A stretch of DNA of 64,000 nucleotides from Bdellovibrio bacteriovorus (GCF_025558485.1 NZ_CP102930.1:2108001-2172000); one strand, 5' to 3'; positions 33,458 through 42,779 are shown, counted from the stretch's first letter. Numbers and translations: made by a program. Notes: generated by a model not told the origin, from the sequence alone.

Positions 33458-33594
33458 GATGAATTATCAAAGATCTTTGACATCTGTGTAATGTGGAACA
33501 CAAAAACACGAATAAATATCAAGAGGTGTCCAGCCAAGCCGATCAGAATACTGTCAAAATATGAATAAAGTGGCACGTTCTTCTGGAGGTCTCA

Positions 33595-34305
33595 GTGAGA
33601 GAATTTCTAAAGCTTATCGTTATAAGTCTTGGCTTCATTCTAATGCTTCAAGGCTGTTCAGCTAAAAATGGTTTGCCCGGAGTAACACTTCCTTCTGTCG
33701 GAGATGACGAGGACGGGGGGCCTGATGATGGCGGTGATGGCCCAGACGAAGAAGAAACAGAACCTGAAAGTCCCATCTGGCAAGTCAGTGATTTTAAAAC
33801 AACCAGCAGTGATGCCTGGGTTTCGACTTGCGCAGAGATGAACGGAAGCTGGGTGCGATATATCTTTGTCGTCGATACGCGTTTAAAAATTTGGGGAATC
33901 AATTATGCTTCAGAGGCCGCCTGTTTAAGTCATACCAATGGTGACATTCTTGAAGAAGGTGATTTTGCTTTGCCATATGTTGTTCCGGTTGAAGTCGGCA
34001 GTGATCCGAATACGCAATTCAACACATCTTCCACAGGCACATTTATGGGAATGGAAACTGATAATGCCAGTATTATTGATTTTATCTTCTGGGGAAAAGC
34101 CTCTGCGGGCCGGGATCGCGTGGTGATCGCTTACGGCAGTGGCTACATGGATGGTGCCGGAGGTGTTTCATATTCAACCTTAAATGGATCACCAGCCAAG
34201 AATATAGATTTTGAAAACGTCACAGCAACTGACTTTACGAAAATGATATTTTTGATGGACCGGGTTTCCGATTTCAATTTGAACGATTACGTTGTTGAAG
34301 AATAA
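33595..34305 (+). CDS. lipoprotein of unknown function
   Basis: 236 residues. GTG start with TGGAGG upstream. Lipobox LQGC (Cys21), then an acidic low-complexity linker (about residues 36-60, runs of Asp, Gly, Pro and Glu), then a domain of about 175 residues with two Cys (VSTCAEM, EAACLSH). The linker suggests a surface tether. No family recognised. A 14-bp perfect palindrome (33467-33480, TCAAAGA-TCTTTGA) lies upstream. Confidence 0.75.
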   Translation: MREFLKLIVISLGFILMLQGCSAKNGLPGVTLPSVGDDEDGGPDDGGDGPDEEETEPESPIWQVSDFKTTSSDAWVSTCAEMNGSWVRYIFVVDTRLKIWGINYASEAACLSHTNGDILEEGDFALPYVVPVEVGSDPNTQFNTSSTGTFMGMETDNASIIDFIFWGKASAGRDRVVIAYGSGYMDGAGGVSYSTLNGSPAKNIDFENVTATDFTKMIFLMDRVSDFNLNDYVVEE

Positions 34306-34403
34306 GAACTGGATCCATCTACAGGCGGGGCCTTGGATATATAATCTTCTGATAAGTTATATTATGTAACGATACCTGGAGGACTTTTCCTGAAGGATGG
34401 GTC

Positions 34404-35762
34404 CTAAGTGCTTATAATCTGGTTCATTCTAGGCACTGAAACGTTCCATTTTAGCTCTTTATCGATGCGTTTACGAAGCTCGTCTGCGGCTGTGCTTTCT
34501 CCGTGCACCAGGAACACTTTGGCAGGCTTTTTTGGGGCCTGTTTTAACCAGTTCATCAGGTCTGTACGATCTGCGTGGGCTGAAAATGAATCTGATGGGA
34601 CAACTTTGCAGTTTATATCCACATAAAGACCATGGATTTTAAGCTCCTTGGCGCCGTTTAATAAACTATGTCCACGAGTTCCCGGGCTTTGAAATCCAGC
34701 CAATAATAAAATATTTCTTGAGTCCGGTCCGAAGGCTTTTAAATGGTGTAAAACCCGGCCGCCAGTCAGCATTCCGCTGGCTGCGATGATGATTTTAGGC
34801 CCGGATTTATCGTCATTTAAAGCTCTGGAATCATCAGCCGTTTTAACGGAATGAACCTCGGACATGACTTCAGCAAATTGTCCCGGACCCAGACGATGGA
34901 ACTGGGGGAATTCCTCGTACAACTTGGCAACTTCATGGCCCATAGGGGAGTTAAAATAAACGGGGATTTGGGCGGGGACCTCCCCGTCTCTTTTTAGTTC
35001 TGTAATTTCAAATAATAAATTCTGTGCCCGCCCGACTGCAAAACTTGGAATTAACAGGACTCCCCGTGATTTTGCCACTTCCAAGATACACTGTTTAAGG
35101 ATCTCTTTGGAGCTGACCGGTGAATGATCACGATCTCCATAGGTTGACTCCATCACGATGTAATCGGCGGCCACCGGCGGTTCTGGCGGAGGCATTAAAG
35201 GATCATTGTTTCGCCCCAAATCACCAGAGAAATAAATACTTTTTTCTCCATTGGAAACCCAGGCTGAAGCTGCCCCCAAGATATGGCCGCTGCCATAAAG
35301 GCAAACCTTCAGTGTGCCAATCTGAAATTCTTCATGCAAAGACACAGCCTTAAGCAACGGCAAAGTTTTCTGCGCATCTTCCACTGTATATAAGGCCAAC
35401 GCCGGAGCATGTTTTGAGAAGCCTTTTTTATTGGCGTATTCAGCGTCTTCCTCCTGAATCTTCGCCGAATCCAGCAAAATGATTTCGGTGAGTTCCAAGG
35501 TTGGTTGCGTGCAGTAAATCGTGCCTTTAAAACCCCGCTTCACCAACAAAGGCAAAGCCCCACTATGGTCCAAGTGAGCATGGGTCAACACCACGGCTTG
35601 CAGATCTTTGGGATCAATCGGAAAATCCTCCCAATTCAGTTCACGGAGTTCTTTAAAGCCCTGAAACATTCCACAATCGACCAGAATGCGCGTGCCATCA
35701 TCGTGGACTAAAAACTTAGATCCTGTAACCGTTCCAGCTGCGCCTAAAAAGCCGATTTCCAT
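34404..35762 (-). CDS. beta-CASP metallo-beta-lactamase RNase-like protein
   Basis: 452 residues of the CPSF73/YSH1-like bacterial group (COG1236). Motif 2 LTHAHLDHSG (His61, His63, Asp65, His66), DLGRNND, an RNase-type ESTYGDRDH, and the beta-CASP region with AASGMLTGGRVLHHL and SAHADRTDL. Cytoplasmic, with zinc in the active site, acting on RNA (endo- or exonuclease) by family. Distinct from RNase J by lacking its C-terminal domain. Monocistronic, divergent from the NADAR gene over 139 bp. Confidence 0.9.
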   Translation of the reverse strand: MEIGFLGAAGTVTGSKFLVHDDGTRILVDCGMFQGFKELRELNWEDFPIDPKDLQAVVLTHAHLDHSGALPLLVKRGFKGTIYCTQPTLELTEIILLDSAKIQEEDAEYANKKGFSKHAPALALYTVEDAQKTLPLLKAVSLHEEFQIGTLKVCLYGSGHILGAASAWVSNGEKSIYFSGDLGRNNDPLMPPPEPPVAADYIVMESTYGDRDHSPVSSKEILKQCILEVAKSRGVLLIPSFAVGRAQNLLFEITELKRDGEVPAQIPVYFNSPMGHEVAKLYEEFPQFHRLGPGQFAEVMSEVHSVKTADDSRALNDDKSGPKIIIAASGMLTGGRVLHHLKAFGPDSRNILLLAGFQSPGTRGHSLLNGAKELKIHGLYVDINCKVVPSDSFSAHADRTDLMNWLKQAPKKPAKVFLVHGESTAADELRKRIDKELKWNVSVPRMNQIIST

Positions 35763-35901
35763 ATATGCAAATCCTTCCGTCGAACTTTCTTTAGAATACC
35801 CCCTAAACTAACCGTTTTTTGACCTTTAATGCGTTCGGTCAGAATTGTATTCCGGCTGAAGGTTCGCTAGTCTCTGGGCGGACTTTTGTGAGGGGGAAAT
35901 T

Positions 35902-36678
35902 ATGAAAGCATTCTGGATCTTATTGCTATTGATTCCAACAGCTTTACTGGTGGGTTGTACCAAACCTAATTCAGCCGAAGTTCCTCAAACTCCGATCACG
36001 CCAGCGGGTCAGGCGGATGATTCCTGGAAAAATGAATTCCCGGCACACTGGTGGAAACCGGTTCCTCGCGAAGAAGCCAAATCCTGGGAAGTTCTTCCGC
36101 AGGATGCCGGTTATAAAGAAGTTGTTCTAAGCAAACGCAACGAACTGGGTCTGCTTTCAAACTTCACCGAAACCCCGTTTGTTTTCCATGGAGTTTGTTA
36201 TCCGACCGTCGAAGCCTTCTGGCAGATGATGAAATATCCGGAAACAGAAAACGATCCGCGCTGGAAATGGGCGAAAAACTGGAAGTACACGCGTGAACAT
36301 GTTTCCCAGATGAATGGTTACGCTGCTAAAAGCGCCGGCGGTTATGCCAACTTCCTGATGGAAAAAAACGACGCCAACTGGGTGACTTTTGAAGGAAAAG
36401 TGATTCCATTTGCGACCAAAGAACCCCAGGAGCATTATCAATTGATCTGGGATGCCCTGATCGAAAAGCTTCGTCAGAATCCAAAGGTTCTTGAAGTGGT
36501 TCTGGCCACCAAAGACCTGAAACTTCTTCCGGATCATGGAGTCTCTGAAAGATCTCCTCGTGAATGGCATTATTATCTGCTGTGGATGGACATCCGTGAG
36601 CTTTTGAAAAACGGCCAACTGTCCCTGGACACCACCGAAGATCTTTCGCTTAGAAACTGCAAAGCTCGTAACAATTAG
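35902..36678 (+). CDS. exported lipoprotein with NADAR domain
   Basis: 258 residues. Lipobox LVGC (Cys19), so exported and lipid-anchored. Residues about 80-240 form a NADAR domain (YbiA family): NELGLLSNFTETPFVFHG, the conserved Glu in YPTVEAFWQMMKYP, LRQNPKVLEVVLATKDLKL and LLWMDIREL. NADAR proteins are N-glycosidases for ADP-ribose adducts on guanine or related N-glycosides, and are known as cytoplasmic enzymes. An exported one is unusual. The DxxWG motif near the end is altered to EWHYYL. Three bases before the next gene and two genes before an exported ADP-ribosyltransferase-like protein. Confidence 0.8.
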   Translation: MKAFWILLLLIPTALLVGCTKPNSAEVPQTPITPAGQADDSWKNEFPAHWWKPVPREEAKSWEVLPQDAGYKEVVLSKRNELGLLSNFTETPFVFHGVCYPTVEAFWQMMKYPETENDPRWKWAKNWKYTREHVSQMNGYAAKSAGGYANFLMEKNDANWVTFEGKVIPFATKEPQEHYQLIWDALIEKLRQNPKVLEVVLATKDLKLLPDHGVSERSPREWHYYLLWMDIRELLKNGQLSLDTTEDLSLRNCKARNN

Positions 36679-36681
36679 ATT

Positions 36682-37869
36682 ATGTTTCAGAACTTTTCCC
36701 AGGATTTTGCCAGCTACAAAGACACTTCGTTTATTAATTTAAACAATGGCACCCTGGGACTGTGTCCTTCAGTGGTAATCGATCAGCAAAAAGCCGAGTT
36801 GGAAATCTTTGAAAAGAACACATCTTCTGGTTACGGCGATGCCTGGGCTCGTTTGTGGAGGATTCAGCAAGGTCTGGGAGACTTTCTAAACGCGAACCCC
36901 CGGGATCTATTTCTGCGTCCCAACGTCACTTTGGCTTTAAATGAAATCATCATGGGACTGAACCTCCCCGCCAATTCCGAAATTCTGACGAACACATTTG
37001 AATATGGCGCCGTCGTAAATATCCTGAAGCACAAATGCCAAAGGGATGATCTTTCTTTGCGTAGCGAGGATTTTAGCGCGCTTTATGATTGCTCCACGGA
37101 TGAGGCTGTCGTCGAAGTTATTCTAAAAGCTGTTTCTGCGAAAACCCGAATGCTTTTAATCAGCCATGTTTTCACTGGCAACGGTCTGATTGTACCTCTG
37201 GCCAAGCTGGCCCGAGAACTGCGTAAAAGAAATATCCTTTTGGTCGTGGATGGAGCCCACGCACCGGGATTGCTGAAGTTGGATTTCAAGCAAGAGATTC
37301 ATGAGGTCGATTTCTATGCTGGAAATCTGCATAAATGGTTTATGGGCCCGAAAGGTACTGCCTTTGGCTGGGTTCATCCGGATCACCAGAGCACATTAAA
37401 CCCGCAATATGGTTCCTGGACGATGTCTGAAAATGTCCCGGCGAACATGGCAAGCTTTGCACCCCCCGGAGAATTTGCTTCACGCATGCTGTGGTCACAT
37501 TCACAGAGCTTTACGGCATACTATGGATTGGAAGCGGCTTTAAGTTATTGGACACATCACAAAGCGGATGTGATTCGCCAACAGATTCAAGTCAGAATGA
37601 AATATCTGAAGGATTCTTTGGCTGATGCCGGGATTTTTGCGCTGGTAAATAACTATAACTCTGCTTTTTTATGTTACAACGTTGGCGAATTTCCCCATGC
37701 GCAGTTTCAGGGGATTTTCTTAAAAGACACACCTTTACAAGTGGGACTGCCGCGCTTACCGGGGGCTCAGATTCTGCGCCTGACCCCGCATATTCATAAC
37801 ACTCAGGAAGAACTCAGCAAGGCTGTGCAAATTCTAAAAGATCATCGCACGGGCTTGTCTAAGGTGTGA
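36682..37869 (+). CDS. class V aminotransferase (isopenicillin-N epimerase-like)
   Basis: 395 residues, PLP-dependent fold type I. PLP Asp in VVDGAHAPGL and the Schiff-base Lys in FYAGNLHKWFMGPKG. Similar to isopenicillin N epimerase and cysteine desulfurase-like enzymes of class V. N terminus TSFINLNNGTLGLCPSVV is typical. No signal peptide, so cytoplasmic. It starts 3 bases after the NADAR stop, so the two are co-transcribed, although the link between them is unclear. Confidence 0.9.
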   Translation: MFQNFSQDFASYKDTSFINLNNGTLGLCPSVVIDQQKAELEIFEKNTSSGYGDAWARLWRIQQGLGDFLNANPRDLFLRPNVTLALNEIIMGLNLPANSEILTNTFEYGAVVNILKHKCQRDDLSLRSEDFSALYDCSTDEAVVEVILKAVSAKTRMLLISHVFTGNGLIVPLAKLARELRKRNILLVVDGAHAPGLLKLDFKQEIHEVDFYAGNLHKWFMGPKGTAFGWVHPDHQSTLNPQYGSWTMSENVPANMASFAPPGEFASRMLWSHSQSFTAYYGLEAALSYWTHHKADVIRQQIQVRMKYLKDSLADAGIFALVNNYNSAFLCYNVGEFPHAQFQGIFLKDTPLQVGLPRLPGAQILRLTPHIHNTQEELSKAVQILKDHRTGLSKV

Positions 37870-37910
37870 TCGGCTGCTTACGCAAATTGCGCTTTTCTCA
37901 ATTTGAGACG

Positions 37911-37931
37911 GGGAGTCCTGCTCTCCCCGCC
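37911..37931. other. GC-rich hairpin upstream of the Fic gene
   Basis: CGGGGAG-TCCTGCT-CTCCCCG in the 138-bp gap, preceded by TCTCAA-T-TTGAGA (near 37894-37906). It could end the aminotransferase transcript, but only CCTTTC follows, so it is a weak terminator. Confidence 0.4.
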
Positions 37932-38007
37932 TTTCAGATCCTTTATATTGCTTATCACTTAGCACGGGCATTGCTTTAGTAAGCCTCTGAGGAAGAGGAG
38001 TTTGCTT

Positions 38008-40320
38008 ATGTCGTGGCATAAAGTAACGCGTTTGTTTTTGTCTGTTTGGATGACCCTGGCTTTTTTGAGCCCCGCTCATGCGGCCCCAATGTGCGAATAT
38101 GTTTTCGTCGATCCGCAAATTAAAGCCCGTGGTGTGGATTTCGGTCTTCGTTCCGAAACAAAACAAATGCCAACCCCGAAAGAGCTGCTGAACTATAAAG
38201 AGATCAAGGCCAATCTTTGGAGCACAGTTAAAACCCTGTCCCCAAAAAGGCAAGCCGAGGTTGAACACCTGCTGGCAGCTGTGGAATTCTTCGATTACAC
38301 CCACACAGCAAAAGAAATCCTTCCAAACTTCCTGGAAGGCACACGCAAGACCTTCGACTTTACCAAGATGTATGATCGCGGTGAGCTGACCGAAGGTGCT
38401 CCTTTCAATGGCTTTATTAATGCTCGCGATAACTATTTACGAAAAGAAAAACCGGCGGTTACAGCGGAACTTCTGACTGAAATTCATAAGCGCATCATGG
38501 TTGATGGTGTTGAGGGCATTCGCTCTGAACAACTGGGCGTGTGGCGCAATGGTCACTGGATGGGTAACGTTGCCGGTGAATTCAAAATGAAACCCAAAGA
38601 AGTGGAAGTTGTTAAGGAAAACCCTTACCTTTCCTTCGAGGAAGGTTCCCATGATCGCAGCAATCTGAACGAAAATGTCTGGAGAAACATCAAGATCTGG
38701 GGCAAACACAAAGACATGGTAATGGAAACTGGTGACACGACTTTGATCAGTGGCCGCATCCACTACCCATTTGTAACGACTCCGAAGCAGGCCACTGTTG
38801 ATATGATCAAAAACTCCCACCCGGAAGTTTACAAACAGATCATGGAATATCGTGCTGAGAAAGGCACCAGCTACCAGGGACAGGGCCCAACAGCTCTGGA
38901 GCAGGCCTTCACAAAGGCTTTGGTGGAAGAACGCTTTGCCCGTTTCAATAAGGATCGCGCTGAGCTGGGTGAAATCCGCGTAGGCACAAACGAACAACGT
39001 TATATCGATATCGTGGCTGATTTACAACGTGATCTGGTAGCAATCCATCCGGTTCTAAATGGTAACGGCCGCACAACTCGTCTGGTGATGAATTACCTTC
39101 TGACCAAAGAAGGCCTGCCTCCAGTGCGTCTGGTGGACCCTTTCCTGGATGTTCAGGTTTCACAAAAAGAATGGCGTGAATATGTTCATAAAGGTGTGGT
39201 TAACAGTGCTCAATTGCAGGCTGACGTCGCTTACCGCATTAAAAACGGTCTGACAGTCGAATACTCTCCGGAACTTTTGTACCCAGGTTTGCCAGAGATG
39301 GTGAATATCTCCCTGAAAAAACAAGGCTCTGCAAAAGAAGTTGAAAACTATGCGCAAACAAAATTGAACAGCGATCAATTCGGTGCTTTCCTAAGAACCT
39401 TGGTTCAGACACATCCGCAATTGAAACAGGAAATCCAAACGGACCGTCTGCGTGCAATGTCCCGTATTGCTGACATGTTCGTGGAATACTACAAGTCCAA
39501 AACCGTGCGCTTCGTGCACGATAAAGATGGCGAACGTGAGATCGGCGTTCGCCTGGTCGAACCGGACTTCATCGATACCTTCGGTGTGACAACGGCGGGC
39601 TCCAAATCCCGTTGGGATGCGAAGATCGATCGTTGGTACGACAAGAACCTGTTGGTATGGCGTGGTCTTTCTAACAGAACCGCAGAACCATCCCGTGCAG
39701 AACTGTTGAATTACTTCAAGAAACCGGCAACTCACCTGTCATCGAACAGTGTTCTAAGAACGATTCGCAATGGCACTCCGCTGTTAGAGGCTATTAAACA
39801 GGACTTCGCTTTGTACAATAAAGAAACCTTGAACGGCGACATGATTGAAATGGCGATTGATCACCACAGAAGTGGTCCTAAGTACGGTATTTCTTACGGT
39901 TACTCCACTTCCAAGCGTGAAGTGGTTGGTAAGGCCTTCGCCATGGGTGCGATGGTTGTTGGTGAATATGGCAAGCACATGGACCCGGCTCTGCAAGCGC
40001 AGTTGAAGTCCCGTGTTAATGTGGCTTCTTTCCGCGCAATGAAAGACGTGGATCTGGGCCGATTGAAAGCCTTCGACAATGAGTTTGCTTACACTTATGG
40101 CCGTCAGGCGGAGGTCATGGGTATCGGTGCGACAGATCCGGATGCAGTTATGCTGATCCAAAGGCTGGATGCTGCCGGTAAAGTCATGGAGACTTTGCTA
40201 AGAAATATCGAGAAACCGAATGAGATCCTGGTCATCGAAGGACGTTATGTCCCAGGTGAAGGACCTCTTCCGACAGAAAAAATTAAAGAGCGCGTGCTTA
40301 TTCAGCCACCCACTCTTTAA
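38008..40320 (+). CDS. exported Fic domain plus probable ADP-ribosyltransferase domain
   Basis: 770 residues. Signal peptide MSWHKVTRLFLSVWMTLAFL, cleavage near AHAAP. Residues about 150-410 form a Fic domain with the motif HPVLNGNGRTTR (His347). Canonical Fic is HPFx[D/E]GNGRxxR, so the acidic metal ligand is Asn and Phe is Val, and the AMP-transfer chemistry may be altered. Residues about 545-755 match the ART fold: Arg552 in LLVWRGL, a Ser-Thr-Ser core (633-635) in YGYSTSKREVVGKAF, and Gln700-x-Glu702 in GRQAEVMGIGA, the R...STS...QxE arrangement of ADP-ribosyltransferases. AGGAAGAGGAG precedes the ATG; an in-frame TTG at 38002 is less likely. A candidate prey-directed effector. Confidence 0.85.
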   Translation: MSWHKVTRLFLSVWMTLAFLSPAHAAPMCEYVFVDPQIKARGVDFGLRSETKQMPTPKELLNYKEIKANLWSTVKTLSPKRQAEVEHLLAAVEFFDYTHTAKEILPNFLEGTRKTFDFTKMYDRGELTEGAPFNGFINARDNYLRKEKPAVTAELLTEIHKRIMVDGVEGIRSEQLGVWRNGHWMGNVAGEFKMKPKEVEVVKENPYLSFEEGSHDRSNLNENVWRNIKIWGKHKDMVMETGDTTLISGRIHYPFVTTPKQATVDMIKNSHPEVYKQIMEYRAEKGTSYQGQGPTALEQAFTKALVEERFARFNKDRAELGEIRVGTNEQRYIDIVADLQRDLVAIHPVLNGNGRTTRLVMNYLLTKEGLPPVRLVDPFLDVQVSQKEWREYVHKGVVNSAQLQADVAYRIKNGLTVEYSPELLYPGLPEMVNISLKKQGSAKEVENYAQTKLNSDQFGAFLRTLVQTHPQLKQEIQTDRLRAMSRIADMFVEYYKSKTVRFVHDKDGEREIGVRLVEPDFIDTFGVTTAGSKSRWDAKIDRWYDKNLLVWRGLSNRTAEPSRAELLNYFKKPATHLSSNSVLRTIRNGTPLLEAIKQDFALYNKETLNGDMIEMAIDHHRSGPKYGISYGYSTSKREVVGKAFAMGAMVVGEYGKHMDPALQAQLKSRVNVASFRAMKDVDLGRLKAFDNEFAYTYGRQAEVMGIGATDPDAVMLIQRLDAAGKVMETLLRNIEKPNEILVIEGRYVPGEGPLPTEKIKERVLIQPPTL

Positions 40321-40675
40321 AGCCCAGTTTCAGGGCAGCGTCTAAGTCCTTACGATCAATTTCGTAAACATTGGCGTTGCCGGTTGGGGAACCACACAGT
40401 TGAATACGCATCATTCCATCGTTTTGATTGGATGAAGAAAAGACCTGAATGCCCTTCAGGTCTTTTTGCATTTCAGCCACAGGGATTTGCTTCCCCTGAC
40501 CACACTGCAAAGAACCATCGTATTTAAACACCTTCACTCGATCCGTCGATTTGGATTTGTCCACGACCACCTCGCTGGCAACGGCGTTTTTAGCATCTTT
40601 TTGTGTGCGGCAGTTGCCATGAGTGCAACCCACCAACAAAGCAAAGACAGGCAATAATACTGCGAATTTTTTCAT
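40298..40675 (-). CDS. small lipoprotein
   Basis: 125 residues, lipobox LVGC (Cys17), three further Cys (GNCRTQ, LQCGQG, QLCGSP). No family recognised. Its 3' end overlaps the 3' end of the convergent Fic gene by 23 bp. It starts 9 bases after the bamB stop, so it is probably the last gene of the yfgM-bamB operon. Confidence 0.75.
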   Translation of the reverse strand: MKKFAVLLPVFALLVGCTHGNCRTQKDAKNAVASEVVVDKSKSTDRVKVFKYDGSLQCGQGKQIPVAEMQKDLKGIQVFSSSNQNDGMMRIQLCGSPTGNANVYEIDRKDLDAALKLGFKEWVAE

Positions 40676-40684
40676 AGCTTACTC

Positions 40685-41833
40685 CTAAAAGTAAGGGGTT
40701 CTGATCCATCCAGCGTCCATGGCCCAAAGATTTGCTTCTCCAGAGATGAAGTAAACCCGGCCATTTTTTTCGTCCACTTGTGGAGCTGACAGAATACCGC
40801 GACCGGGCTCAAAGCCGCCAATCACAGTTCCGGAATTCGCATCCATAAAGCGCAGGAAGCCCTGAGATTCCCCAAAAACCAAGACCCCTTTATAAGGCTT
40901 GATCTGCGTGGCAATGCCTTCTTTCAGTTTATAAGACCAAATTTTATCACCATTGCTTTTCTTCAGCGCAACGACTTCGCCATTTGTTGTCGGATAATAA
41001 AGTTTATCCCCGATGATGGTCACAGCACTGTAGCCGCCGCCATCCACACGCCAAAGAACCTCGCCCTTGTCTGCGGAAATACAGTACAGTTTGTCATCAT
41101 AACCCGCCATATAGATCTGATTGCCGTCCACCACAGGTGTTGCATCCATATCACGGAAGCGTTTGTTTCGGTTCAACTGAACCTCCCAAACCGCAGCCCC
41201 ATTCTTGGCATTTAAAGCCACCAAAGACCCATCAGAGAAGCCCACATACAATGTTCCGTTACTCAAGGCAGCCTGACTGCCGCCACGAATTGAAAATTGG
41301 GAAGTGTCCTGACGGGAGTACAACCACAATTGACGTCCTGTTGCTGCATCCAGCGCATAAAACACGCTATTGCCAGCCAGGAAGTAAACGATGCCATCAT
41401 CCAACAAAGGAGCTGCCAGATTTTCAGATTTCGTGGCAAAGGTCCACTGAACCACCCCGGTGCTGGCTTCAATGGAATAGAAATTCCCGTCACTGGCCCC
41501 GACAAAAAGACGGTCACGAATCAAGGTGGCGCTGGGTTCCGCCCCATTGGTGATCGGAAGTCTCCAGCGCTCCTGGCCGTTATCGCGGTTGTAAGCCACA
41601 ATGCCATCCATACCGTTCCCCTGAATAATCAGGTCTCCGGCCAGAACTGGAGTCATACGATTGATTTTACGGAATCCCAGATTGTCTTTTTCGGTGGTGC
41701 GACGAACCCAGGCGGTTTTGACTTCGTATTCACGCTTGCTGTTATTCAGGGAGCTCCATTTTTCCAAACCGGAGTTCAGAGTGGAGCACCCAACCAAAGT
41801 CATCAAAAGAGCGCCAAGCAGGACAATCTTCAT
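40685..41833 (-). CDS. bamB: outer membrane protein assembly factor BamB
   Basis: 382 residues. Lipobox LVGC (Cys16) and a PQQ-type eight-bladed propeller with repeated units such as DGIVAYNRDNGQERWRLPI, FYSIEASTGVVQWTF and FYALDAATGRQLWLY. BamB is the lipoprotein scaffold of the BAM complex, which inserts beta-barrels in the outer membrane. Downstream of a YfgM-like gene, an arrangement also seen in E. coli, which supports the call. Confidence 0.92.
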   Translation of the reverse strand: MKIVLLGALLMTLVGCSTLNSGLEKWSSLNNSKREYEVKTAWVRRTTEKDNLGFRKINRMTPVLAGDLIIQGNGMDGIVAYNRDNGQERWRLPITNGAEPSATLIRDRLFVGASDGNFYSIEASTGVVQWTFATKSENLAAPLLDDGIVYFLAGNSVFYALDAATGRQLWLYSRQDTSQFSIRGGSQAALSNGTLYVGFSDGSLVALNAKNGAAVWEVQLNRNKRFRDMDATPVVDGNQIYMAGYDDKLYCISADKGEVLWRVDGGGYSAVTIIGDKLYYPTTNGEVVALKKSNGDKIWSYKLKEGIATQIKPYKGVLVFGESQGFLRFMDANSGTVIGGFEPGRGILSAPQVDEKNGRVYFISGEANLWAMDAGWIRTPYF

Positions 41834-41852
41834 TGATATCCCTCAATAAGGA

Positions 41853-42659
41853 CTAAAGGTTTTTCTTCGCTTTCAGAAGACGAAGATACTTTTGCGCTTC
41901 TTTGGAAGCTGCAAAGTCAGTGGTGTTCAAATCCTCTTTTTGTGCGATTTCTGTGTAAAGAGCTTCTGCTTTTGCCAGATCGTTCATGGATTCAAAGCAA
42001 AGACCCATGCGAAGTTTGGCTTCGTCATGCGCAAATGCCAGACCTTTGGCATCCACAAGTGTCTGCCATTTTTCAACAGCGGCCTTGCAGTCACCTTTGT
42101 CCGCCAGAACGTTTCCGATTTGCATCAGAACCAGACCTGTCAGCATATCACCCTTGGAAAGACCTGATTCAACCTTCGCCAGAATAGCGGAAGCTTCATC
42201 AGATTTCTTGTAGTTGATATAGATCTCGCTCAGGTTCAAAGCCGCCATTTGAGCCGCTTTTGTTTTAGGAGCTTCATTGATGAAGGATTCAAATCCAGCA
42301 ACAACAGTTCCGTAGTCTTTTTGAAGATCGCCGGAAGCTTTTTTCGCCGGATCAAACGCTGGAACATTCTTTTTATCTTTGCTTTGAGCATTGATAGTTT
42401 CAGCACGAGCCGCCTCTTCAAAGCCACGTTTTTTCTCTGTGTAGGATTTTTCCAATGCGAAGTACTTTTCCTGTTGTTCAGTTTCCTTTTTATTGGAAAG
42501 GAAGCTCATCAGGGAAAGGCCTGCGCCAAGAACCACAAAGACTGCCACGGCTGTAATCACAAGTTTGGAGTGGCCCGTCGTCCATACGAAACCTTTTCTC
42601 AAAGTTTGTGTAACCTGATCTGGGGACTTCAAATCGTCTTTAGAAATCTTTGTGCTCAT
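41853..42659 (-). CDS. YfgM-like membrane-anchored TPR protein
   Basis: 268 residues: a cytoplasmic N terminus of about 30, one transmembrane helix (about residues 33-53), then a periplasmic helical region with tetratricopeptide-like repeats (AAQMAALNLSEIYINYKKSD, LAKAEALYTEIAQKE). E. coli YfgM is an inner-membrane periplasmic chaperone partner beside bamB. Here it precedes bamB by 19 bases in the same operon. A Lys-rich segment near residues 90-110 is extra. Confidence 0.83.
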   Translation of the reverse strand: MSTKISKDDLKSPDQVTQTLRKGFVWTTGHSKLVITAVAVFVVLGAGLSLMSFLSNKKETEQQEKYFALEKSYTEKKRGFEEAARAETINAQSKDKKNVPAFDPAKKASGDLQKDYGTVVAGFESFINEAPKTKAAQMAALNLSEIYINYKKSDEASAILAKVESGLSKGDMLTGLVLMQIGNVLADKGDCKAAVEKWQTLVDAKGLAFAHDEAKLRMGLCFESMNDLAKAEALYTEIAQKEDLNTTDFAASKEAQKYLRLLKAKKNL

Positions 42660-42747
42660 TCTTCCTCGCTGAAACGGCTAATTAAAATAAGTATTTACGA
42701 GGAAAGATTGTTCTTTGGTCGAGATGGCTTGTCAATCACTCAGCGCA

Positions 42748-42775
42748 TAAAAAAGGGGCCTCGCGACCCCCTTTT
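42748..42775 (-). terminator. intrinsic terminator for leucine dehydrogenase
   Basis: AAAAGGGG-CCTCGCGAC-CCCCTTTT, 8-bp stem with T-run on the minus strand, directly after the stop of the dehydrogenase at 42780. Confidence 0.85.
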
Positions 42776-42779
42776 GAAA

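Noticed and set aside
33571..33588. TGGCACG upstream of the lipoprotein at 33595 as a sigma-54 site
   Set aside because: The -12 element reads TCTG, not TTGC, at the required spacing.
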